Assembly (NCBI GenBank): GCA_038868115.1
Contig: JAWBXA010000036.1
Coordinates: 1-6,614, forward strand
Direction of reading: 5' to 3'
DNA: 6,614 nucleotides
DNA from: JAGTQI01 sp038868115
Lineage (GTDB): Archaea > Thermoproteota > Bathyarchaeia > Bathyarchaeales > Bathycorpusculaceae
Shown: one piece after another, positions 1 through 5,125 of the stretch
How the letters are laid out: the number at the start of each line of letters is the position of its first letter
Numbering within the stretch: position 1 is the stretch's first letter
Notes under the pieces: generated by a model
Seen by the model: only the letters and a program-made list of their open reading frames with translations
The model's database searches: none
Told to the model about the DNA's origin: nothing
Translations under genes and position numbers: made by a program

Positions 1-86
1 GTTATGTCCCAACTTGTTGTTTCTAAGAGGTCTCTGACAGCACATCTTCCTGTTAATCCTGCTCCTCCTAGCACCACAGCATGCAT
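1..86 (-). CDS. Partial NAD(P)-binding oxidoreductase, saccharopine dehydrogenase-like (N-terminus only)
   Basis: Reading the minus strand from an ATG at 86-84 gives 28 open codons running off the left edge. The protein begins MHAVVLGGAGLTGRCAVRDL: a beta-strand, the dinucleotide-binding glycine motif GGAGLTG at residues 7-13, then a helix. This is the start of a Rossmann fold. The pattern VLGGAGxxGRxxVRDL is typical of the NADP-binding N-terminus of saccharopine dehydrogenase-like proteins, which act in lysine or related amino-acid metabolism. The start is supported by a GGTGGT ribosome-binding site at 95-90, three bases upstream, and by no in-frame ATG, GTG or TTG in the ten codons before it. 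The gene is divergent from the amino-acid permease at 256, which fits an amino-acid role. With only 28 residues the Rossmann fold is fairly sure; the family is likely but unproven, and other NAD-dependent reductases are possible. Confidence 0.72.
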   Translation of the reverse strand, partial: MHAVVLGGAGLTGRCAVRDLLETTSWDI

Positions 87-117
87 ATTACCACCGCTAT
101 GCTTTGATAATTTATTT

Positions 118-132
118 GTATTTAAGATTTTT
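118..132 (-). promoter_or_regulatory. Archaeal BRE/TATA promoter for the minus-strand oxidoreductase
   Basis: On the minus strand AAAAAT (132-127) matches the BRE consensus RNWAAW and is followed directly by the TATA-like CTTAAATAC (126-118). Transcription would start about 25 bases downstream, near position 96, leaving a very short leader that just covers the GGTGGT ribosome-binding site and the ATG at 86. The geometry supports the start chosen for that gene. Assigned by consensus and spacing only. Confidence 0.5.
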
Positions 133-146
133 TCAAATTTTTTGAA
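132..146. promoter_or_regulatory. 15-base palindrome, candidate operator in the divergent promoter region
   Basis: TTCAAATTTTTTGAA is a perfect inverted repeat with 6-base arms (TTCAAA/TTTGAA) and a 3-base TTT centre. It abuts the BRE of the minus-strand promoter and lies about 60 bases upstream of the plus-strand TATA box. A 13-15 base A/T-rich palindrome with a 3-base W centre is the architecture bound by archaeal Lrp/AsnC (feast/famine) regulators, which commonly control amino-acid genes. The regulator is inferred from shape and context. In such A/T-rich DNA a chance palindrome is possible. Confidence 0.3.
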
Positions 147-203
147 TAAAATCCTAATAATTGTCGAAATTTGGAAAAAGTTTTAAAATTATACGTTCTT
201 CCC

Positions 204-218
204 ACAAAACTTATATAG
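204..218 (+). promoter_or_regulatory. Archaeal BRE/TATA promoter for the APC permease
   Basis: ACAAAA (204-209) matches the BRE consensus RNWAAW and is followed by the TATA box CTTATATAG (210-218). Initiation about 25 bases downstream, near 238-241, would give a leader of roughly 15 bases that contains the GGAGGGG ribosome-binding site at 246-252. This is the best promoter match in the window. A second A/T stretch, TTTTAAAATTATA (181-193), is a weaker alternative. Confidence 0.6.
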
Positions 219-255
219 TCATACGAAAACTCATTGTGTTCTTAAGGAGGGGAAA

Positions 256-1824
256 ATGTCCGTTTTTGCAAGAAAAGCCAGTGGCTTGTCAAGAGAGGCA
301 TCATTGTTTGACGCTTTCCTGCTTGGCTTCTTGAACAACGGACTTGGTGTGGGCATATGGTCTATGCATAGCTGGGGGCTGTACACCTTTCCGGGCGGAA
401 ACATGGTGATTGGCTCCATAATAGTGCTGGCGTTAACAGCGTTTGGAGCAGCATTAGCGTGGGGAATACTTGGAGGATCAATGCCGCGAAGTGGTGGAGA
501 TTACGTCTACAATTCAAGAATCATTCACCCCGCCGTTGGAGTAGTGACAAGCTACGCCAAATGTTTCGGTTCACTATGTTGGTCAGGATTGCTGGCTGCA
601 TGGAACGCAAGCCCGGGCCTAGTTATGGTTGGCTCCGCGCTCGGCTGGCCTGAGGAAATAATAAGTTTCTTTGATTCAACTACTGGCATATATTTGATAG
701 GCACCATTGCTATGATCATAAGCTTTGTTGTCGTTCTCCTCGGCTTCAAATATTACCTTTGGACACAAAAAATATGCGTTGCAATCGGCATGATAGGTGT
801 CTTTATAGCCTTAATCCTTCTATCAATCACGCCTTCAGATGTTTTCATATCAAGATGGAACGCGCTAGCTGCAGAATATGGCTCTGCAACATATCAAGAA
901 ATGATAACGCTTGCGGAGGAAGCGGGATACGCACCCAGCACATGGAATTGGACGTCCACGTTAGGTTTGATGCCAAGCATCTCTTGGGCGGTATCCTACG
1001 GATTTGTCATCGGATACATAGGCGGCGAAGTTAAAAGGCCCGAACGCAACCTTCTTATGGCCCAAGTGCTAGCGTGCCTTGTCCCAGCATTGTTCTGCAT
1101 TTGGGCAGGGTTTGTCCTAGAAAACAATTTAGGCTACAAGTTCATGGGGGCATGCGCATACGTGGACAACGTTGGGCCGGAATGGTATAAAATGCCATTC
1201 CCTCCTACATACGCCAACTTGGCTGCAATCCTAACGGATAACTATCTGGCCAAGTTTTTGATAACATTCAACTTTGTGGCTTTCAACTTCATATGGGTTC
1301 CAATGACCTATGTTGTCTTCTCAAGAATAATGTTTGCACAAGCAATGGATAACATTGGACCAAGATGGTTCACAGATATCCATCCAAGGTTCAATTCTCC
1401 ATTAAAACTGTACACGCTGTTCTTCATACTTGGACAAATCGTCCTAACTTTATACGCGTTAGCTCCAGAGTGGCTTGGAGGAATAGCAATAGGGGTATTT
1501 GAAACCATGATAATGTGGGGTGTAGTAGGCATCAGCGCAATGCTATTCCCATTCGTCAAAAAAGTTAGACATATATGGGATGCATCGCCACACCGATGGC
1601 CGTTGGCTGCAGTTATGTCCGGAATAGTAAGTCTCATAGCAACAGGAGTGCTACTGTGGGCCTATTATACATCGCCTGAAATGGGAATAATCAACGCTGT
1701 GTGGACGCCAATCTACATAGGTGTACTCATTAGCGCAGTCCTATGGTACTACATATGGCGACTAAAACGTGCGAGAGAAGGAATCGACGTCACTTTAGCG
1801 TTTAAAGAACTGCCTCCCGAGTAA
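256..1824 (+). CDS. APC-superfamily amino-acid permease, 12 membrane helices
   Basis: Secondary transporter of the amino acid-polyamine-organocation superfamily, expected to import an amino acid by ion-coupled symport or exchange. About 12 hydrophobic helices can be drawn (near residues 18-37, 51-72, 92-118, 145-165, 172-192, 235-256, 269-290, 331-356, 385-402, 408-432, 448-470, 480-501). Family landmarks are the glycine-rich break in helix 1 (GLGVGIW, 29-35), MPRSGGDYVY (76-85) after helix 2, and the helix 6 region ending GYIGGEVKRPERN (253-265). After helix 8 comes FSRIMFAQAMDNIGPRWF followed by HPRFNSP (376-382). The 522 residues are slightly long for the family because of an approximately 40-residue external loop (193-234) and another at 291-330. 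The start is set by GGAGGGG at 246-252. The gene has its own promoter and is divergent from a saccharopine dehydrogenase-like gene, suggesting amino-acid uptake. Family is confident; substrate is unknown. Confidence 0.9.
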   Translation: MSVFARKASGLSREASLFDAFLLGFLNNGLGVGIWSMHSWGLYTFPGGNMVIGSIIVLALTAFGAALAWGILGGSMPRSGGDYVYNSRIIHPAVGVVTSYAKCFGSLCWSGLLAAWNASPGLVMVGSALGWPEEIISFFDSTTGIYLIGTIAMIISFVVVLLGFKYYLWTQKICVAIGMIGVFIALILLSITPSDVFISRWNALAAEYGSATYQEMITLAEEAGYAPSTWNWTSTLGLMPSISWAVSYGFVIGYIGGEVKRPERNLLMAQVLACLVPALFCIWAGFVLENNLGYKFMGACAYVDNVGPEWYKMPFPPTYANLAAILTDNYLAKFLITFNFVAFNFIWVPMTYVVFSRIMFAQAMDNIGPRWFTDIHPRFNSPLKLYTLFFILGQIVLTLYALAPEWLGGIAIGVFETMIMWGVVGISAMLFPFVKKVRHIWDASPHRWPLAAVMSGIVSLIATGVLLWAYYTSPEMGIINAVWTPIYIGVLISAVLWYYIWRLKRAREGIDVTLAFKELPPE

Positions 1825-1836
1825 CACCATTTACCC

Positions 1837-1847
1837 ATTTCTTTCTT
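1837..1847 (+). terminator. Weak T-rich archaeal termination signal after the permease
   Basis: ATTTCTTTCTT begins 13 bases after the permease stop codon. Archaeal RNA polymerase stops at T-rich tracts without needing a hairpin, and no stem is visible here. The tract is interrupted by two C residues, so this is only a plausible site. Confidence 0.25.
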
Positions 1848-1891
1848 AACCACCACAGAAGATACACTAAACTCCAACCAACCAGAGACTT

Positions 1892-2017
1892 TTATGCTTT
1901 TAAAAGTTCAATTATCACGTCCAGCGCTTCTAATATTGTTTTTAATGGACCCCCGTTACTTGCTTTTCCTGAACAGTTTAGTGTCTTCAACCTCGCATAT
2001 TCTTCCCAGTTGAAGTT
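1892..2017 (-). other. Coding-like remnant or possible microprotein, minus strand
   Basis: From a stop at 2020-2018 to a TAA at 1894-1892 the minus strand has 41 open codons. The second half reads GGPLKTILEALDVIIELLKA, which would form a good amphipathic helix (charged and hydrophobic residues at helical spacing) ending exactly at the stop. The first half includes WEEYARLKTL. There is no ATG in frame; the only early candidates are a TTG at 1990-1988, with no well-spaced ribosome-binding site, and a late GTG. This resembles the C-terminal end of a decayed or frameshifted gene, or it may be chance. I do not recognise the family. Confidence 0.2.
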
Positions 2018-2079
2018 TTACAAGTTGTTTTATTCAGCGACAACTTTCTAATGTCTGTGAGTCATAAAAGTTGGTTTCC

Positions 2080-2094
2080 ATAAAACTTAAATTA
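2080..2094 (+). promoter_or_regulatory. Archaeal BRE/TATA promoter for the solute-binding protein
   Basis: ATAAAA (2080-2085) matches RNWAAW and is followed by the TATA-like CTTAAATTA (2086-2094). Predicted initiation is near 2113-2117, leaving a leader of about 15 bases before the ATG at 2130, similar to the spacing at the permease promoter. Called by consensus and position only. Confidence 0.5.
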
Positions 2095-2097
2095 AAA

Positions 2098-2111
2098 CTG
2101 ATACAAATCAG
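2098..2111. repeat. Small inverted repeat between TATA box and transcript start
   Basis: CTGAT and ATCAG form 5-base arms around a 4-base ACAA spacer. The repeat sits just downstream of the predicted TATA box and upstream of the predicted initiation point, where a bound protein would block transcription. It does not match the palindrome at 132-146. Arms this short can arise by chance. Confidence 0.2.
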
Positions 2112-2118
2112 CTTCGAA

Positions 2119-2122
2119 GAGG
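2119..2122 (+). promoter_or_regulatory. Ribosome-binding site that selects the second ATG of the binding protein
   Basis: GAGG lies one base before an ATG at 2124 and seven bases before a second in-frame ATG at 2130. Only the second has normal Shine-Dalgarno spacing, so translation most likely begins at 2130. The difference is two residues and leaves the signal peptide intact. Confidence 0.5.
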
Positions 2123-2129
2123 AATGAGA

Positions 2130-4034
2130 ATGTTCAAATGTTGTAGACAAATAGTTTTAATTCTAATGCTGACGGTTTTGCTCTCGGGTTTAACCTCAAT
2201 TTCAACCCAAGCCGAGGAGGAAACTGTTGAAATACGGGGGCCGAGAGTTAATAATCTTCAATTGATAATTTATCAAGGGTATGATCAAGAGTATCAAGCG
2301 TTTAAGCAGGGGCTTATTGATGTTATGGATTGGCCGTTAACCTATGAAAGTTGGCAGGAATTAAAAAATGATCCCAACTTTGTTATAGAACCGTTAACGA
2401 TGTGGGACAGCTATCCCCTTGACTTAAACTGTCTGAATTGGCCGACCAGTGATTACCGCTTTAGAAAGGCCATAGCCTACCTTGTTCCATACGAAGACTT
2501 TTACACGAACATATTGCGTGGTTATGCTGGTGTGTTGATGGATAGCATGGTTTGGTCCGAGCCGGAATGGGCTGACTGGTACAATCCAGATGCTCCGAAA
2601 TACTGGTATGATCCAAACCTCGCCCTTCAAATACTTGAAGAGGCTGGTTATAAAAACTGGGATGCTGACAATGAGCTTGAGTGGAAGGCCCCAAATGGGA
2701 CGATCTTCGAGTTACCGCCACTGCAGTATTATGCAAGAGAGGACGACCCCCTTAGGGCGGCTTTGGGGGAGATGCATAAGAATGAATTAGAGGCTGTAGG
2801 TATTCCTGTAGACTTTTATAAGGTCGATAAGGAAATATGCTGGCAACACGCCTATTGCAAGCCCTATGATTACCACATATACACAGAGGGTTTAGGACCC
2901 TATAACAACCTATTGTTCTTCTATGACTACTGGCACAGCCAATTTGCAGATCCCAATATAGACTGGGCTTGGAACAACGTATTCTTCACGAATGACACAT
3001 ACGACTACTGGATTACCCAATTTAAATATGCGCCAGACCTTGATACAGCAAAATATGCATTTAAACAAGCCCTAGTAATAATGATGGACCAAGTACCCCT
3101 AATTCCTGTATATCACTCGGCTGGAGCAACAGCCTACAGAGCTAAATATGGACGTTGGTCAGGCGAAAAAGCTTACTGGGACATGCCGTGGAAGGGCTTT
3201 CCAAATGTGAAATTTGCTGTCGTCACAGCAGGCGTCTCTGACTGGTGGACTTTCTTGAACGCACACCCAGACGATGTTTCAAGAGGTGGCGTCCTAAGAT
3301 TCGGAATGCTTTCAGAACTTGACCACGTAAACCCAATCACGCAATACTCCACATGGGATATGTTCCTCGCAAGCGCGCTCTATGGCACATTAGCTCTAAG
3401 AAACCCATTCACGGGAGAACACATCCCATATTTTGCAAAAGACTGGACAATAGAGACATGGGACAATGAAGGAGAAGAAGCCACAAAAATAACATTCCAT
3501 CTCTTTGAAAACCTCACGTGGTCTGACGGCACACCGTTAACTTCAGCAGATGTCGCGTTCACTATGAAATACATGTATGACGCCGCGGGAAGCACGTTCT
3601 ATCCATATGTTGAAATGATTGATGATATAGATACAGACACACCACACATAGAGACACCAGACCCCTATACCGTAACCATCTATTTTAGCGTCGAATCCAT
3701 ATGGTTCCTAGATATGGTCGGTTTCGTCCCGATAATACCAAAACACGTGTGGGAAAACATACCACCAGACCAAGTTGAAGAACAAGGAGAATATGTAGCA
3801 ACAGGCAACCTCACATGCTCAGGACCCTACATAATCGCAGGGCATCAACCAAACGAATGGTGGCTTTTAAGAGCAAACCCATACTTCTTCAGATATGTTC
3901 TAGGCGAAGAAATCGTGACACCCGCGCAAAAACCAGACATCACACCTTACGTAGTTGCGGCAGTAATAATCGTTATAATCGTGGTAGCTACCGCAGTTCT
4001 AATCCTTAGAAGAAAGAAAAGCAAGGCGACTTAA
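2130..4034 (+). CDS. Family-5 ABC solute-binding protein with permuted halves and C-terminal membrane anchor
   Basis: Extracellular receptor of an Opp/Dpp-type importer (SBP_bac_5 family: peptides, nickel or oligosaccharides). Numbering starts from the ATG at 2130; an ATG two codons earlier (2124) is possible but poorly spaced from GAGG. A signal peptide (basic start, hydrophobic core 9-21) may be cleaved after TQA (28). Residues 38-383 match what is normally the second half of the family: QGLIDVMDW (60-68), FRKAIAYL (111-118), YDPNLALQILEEAGY (160-174), ELEAVGIPVD (219-228). Residues 386-588 match the normal first half: GGVLRFG (386-392), NPFTGEHIPYFAKDW (425-439), WSDGTPLTSADVAFT (464-478), IIPKHVWENI (535-544), GPYII (565-569), ANPYFFR (582-588). 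A membrane helix (607-626) and basic tail RRKKSK end the 634-residue protein. No Ser/Thr-rich linker precedes the anchor. Family and anchor are confident. The swapped order is seen directly; its origin (circular permutation or loss from a longer form) is open. Confidence 0.88.
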   Translation: MFKCCRQIVLILMLTVLLSGLTSISTQAEEETVEIRGPRVNNLQLIIYQGYDQEYQAFKQGLIDVMDWPLTYESWQELKNDPNFVIEPLTMWDSYPLDLNCLNWPTSDYRFRKAIAYLVPYEDFYTNILRGYAGVLMDSMVWSEPEWADWYNPDAPKYWYDPNLALQILEEAGYKNWDADNELEWKAPNGTIFELPPLQYYAREDDPLRAALGEMHKNELEAVGIPVDFYKVDKEICWQHAYCKPYDYHIYTEGLGPYNNLLFFYDYWHSQFADPNIDWAWNNVFFTNDTYDYWITQFKYAPDLDTAKYAFKQALVIMMDQVPLIPVYHSAGATAYRAKYGRWSGEKAYWDMPWKGFPNVKFAVVTAGVSDWWTFLNAHPDDVSRGGVLRFGMLSELDHVNPITQYSTWDMFLASALYGTLALRNPFTGEHIPYFAKDWTIETWDNEGEEATKITFHLFENLTWSDGTPLTSADVAFTMKYMYDAAGSTFYPYVEMIDDIDTDTPHIETPDPYTVTIYFSVESIWFLDMVGFVPIIPKHVWENIPPDQVEEQGEYVATGNLTCSGPYIIAGHQPNEWWLLRANPYFFRYVLGEEIVTPAQKPDITPYVVAAVIIVIIVVATAVLILRRKKSKAT

Positions 4035-4041
4035 CACCCCA

Positions 4042-4053
4042 TTTATTTTTGTT
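4042..4053 (+). terminator. T-rich archaeal termination signal after the binding protein
   Basis: TTTATTTTTGTT starts eight bases after the stop codon of the binding protein, with no hairpin. Uninterrupted T runs of this kind can end archaeal transcripts. A new TATA-like element follows at 4082, which fits a break, or a partial break, between the binding-protein transcript and the permease transcript. Confidence 0.35.
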
Positions 4054-4074
4054 TCATCCACACCTTTTCATTAC

Positions 4075-4089
4075 ACTAAAGTTTTAATA
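4075..4089 (+). promoter_or_regulatory. Possible BRE/TATA promoter for the permease pair
   Basis: ACTAAA (4075-4080) matches RNWAAW and is followed by GTTTTAATA (4081-4089). Initiation would fall near 4112, about 27 bases before the ATG at 4139. It may give the two permeases their own transcript, separate from the more heavily needed binding protein. The TATA element is less canonical than the one at 210-218. Confidence 0.4.
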
Positions 4090-4138
4090 AAAGCCGAGAT
4101 TAAAGATACGAATTCATAGAAATCAATGGAGGAATGGA

Positions 4139-5119
4139 ATGGGACTACGGACATACATCGCTAAAAAGGCCATTTACTCCATTATCTTAATTTTCGTGGT
4201 AATCACGGTCAACTTCTTCATATTTATGGTTAGAAATCCCGTACAAATTTTGGCTGGCGGGAAGAAACTGCGGCAGGAGCAGATACAAGAGTTATACGAG
4301 CGCTTTGGACTTCTCGACCCCCTTCATGTTAGATACGTAAAATATATTCAAAACCTCCTAACTTTTCAATTTGGCTATTCCTACCGTACAGGACAAGCCG
4401 TATCTCTTGAAATTTCTTCGCGTCTCCAGAACACCTTCACATTGTGCATTACCGCAGAAATATTAGCAGTCATAATTGGCTTAGCCCTCGGAGTAATAGC
4501 AGCCAGTAAAAGAGGAGGAATCATAGACACATTGATCTCCGGCCTTGCAGTAGTCACGCAAGGATTGCCCGTCTTTTGGGTTGGAATGCTTCTGCTTCTA
4601 ATTTTTTCATATACTTTACACTGGTTTCCTCCTGGTTTTTCTTTTCCACCAGAATGGGCCATTTCTGGGAAACCCGAAAATTTCTTAGTGGAACTTGCAG
4701 GCCGCCTTCACCATTTATTCCTGCCCGCCCTGGCACTAGTATTACTTAGCGGTGGAGGATATGTTCTTTTAACAAGGGCCTCGATGCTGGAAGTTTTAAG
4801 CGAGGACTACTTGGTTACTTTAAAAGCGAAAGGAATCAGCGACACAAAAATACTCTTTAAACACGCATTAAAAAATGCTTCATTACCAATAATAACGCAA
4901 GTTGGAATAGCCTTCGGCCTCACTTTATCGGGAGCGATGCTGACAGAAACGGTTTTTCAATATCCAGGGTTAGGAATGTGGATCTGGCAATCCATTGAAA
5001 GCTGGGATTATCCAGCATTACAAACAATATTTTACCTTGTAAGTCTATGCGTAATTGCCGCTAACTTTCTAGTCGACATCGTCTACGGAATCATTGACCC
5101 GCGAATAAGATATGGGTGA
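4139..5119 (+). CDS. dppB: Opp/Dpp-type ABC transporter permease, DppB-like
   Basis: First membrane subunit of the importer; it pairs with the DppC-like protein downstream. At 326 residues it has ordinary family length. Residues 10-30 form the first helix. The DppB N-terminal domain follows: ILAGGKKLRQEQIQEL (37-52), FGLLDPL (56-62), FGYSYRTG (78-85). Further helices lie near 100-121, 132-158, 193-211, 252-270 and 293-317. The cytoplasmic EAA loop, which docks the ATPase, is EDYLVTLKAKGISDTKILF (222-240) ending at ASLP (247-250). The C-terminus GIIDPRIRYG is the usual DppB ending. GGAGG at 4128-4132, six bases upstream, fixes the start. The next gene begins six bases after the stop, so the pair is almost certainly co-transcribed. 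Nothing unusual is seen, in contrast with its partner. The symbol denotes subunit type only; the substrate is not proven to be a dipeptide. Confidence 0.92.
   Translation: MGLRTYIAKKAIYSIILIFVVITVNFFIFMVRNPVQILAGGKKLRQEQIQELYERFGLLDPLHVRYVKYIQNLLTFQFGYSYRTGQAVSLEISSRLQNTFTLCITAEILAVIIGLALGVIAASKRGGIIDTLISGLAVVTQGLPVFWVGMLLLLIFSYTLHWFPPGFSFPPEWAISGKPENFLVELAGRLHHLFLPALALVLLSGGGYVLLTRASMLEVLSEDYLVTLKAKGISDTKILFKHALKNASLPIITQVGIAFGLTLSGAMLTETVFQYPGLGMWIWQSIESWDYPALQTIFYLVSLCVIAANFLVDIVYGIIDPRIRYG
5115..5119 (+). promoter_or_regulatory. Ribosome-binding site overlapping the dppB stop codon
   Basis: GGTGA includes the TGA stop of the upstream permease and lies six bases before the ATG at 5126. 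It matches the GGAGGTGA complement of the 16S rRNA 3' end. Overlap with the stop codon suggests translational coupling of the two permease subunits, which would keep them in equal amounts. Confidence 0.45.
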
Positions 5120-5125
5120 AAATTG

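Larger units (their letters stand above)
1825..2079. other. Intergenic region between permease and binding-protein genes
   Basis: This A/T-rich stretch, together with the promoter and leader up to 2129, makes about 305 bases without a convincing complete gene. It holds a weak pyrimidine-rich stop signal just after the permease, a short minus-strand coding-like remnant at 1892-2017, and nothing else I can name. I saw no tRNA cloverleaf, CRISPR repeat or insertion-sequence end. A plus-strand ATG at 1945 opens 22 codons without a ribosome-binding site and is not credible. Confidence 0.5.

Noticed and set aside
4..186. Open frame of about 60 codons on the plus strand at the left edge
   Set aside because: It overlaps the minus-strand Rossmann-type gene start, has no ribosome-binding site, and runs through both divergent promoter elements; it is a shadow.
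1897..1906. CTTTTAAAAG 10-base palindrome
   Set aside because: It is short, low in complexity and falls inside the coding-like minus-strand stretch; expected by chance in A/T-rich DNA.
2424..2736. Minus-strand open frames of 68 and 91 codons inside the binding-protein gene
   Set aside because: The plus-strand protein shows clear family motifs over the whole stretch; the reverse frames have no recognisable features or start signals.
2241..3899. Shift from G-richer to C-richer coding strand within the binding-protein gene, considered as evidence of mosaic origin
   Set aside because: In sampled 60-base blocks G:C was 14:7 at 2221-2280 and 10:16 at 3661-3720, but by eye the change lies near 2830, not at the half junction near 3280, and a similar drift seems to occur in the permease gene. 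It does not support a fusion at the junction.
2130..4034. Frameshift or two broken neighbouring binding-protein genes
   Set aside because: A single uninterrupted frame covers both halves, with one signal peptide at the start and one membrane anchor at the end, so the product looks intact, although a join of two ancestral copies is not excluded.
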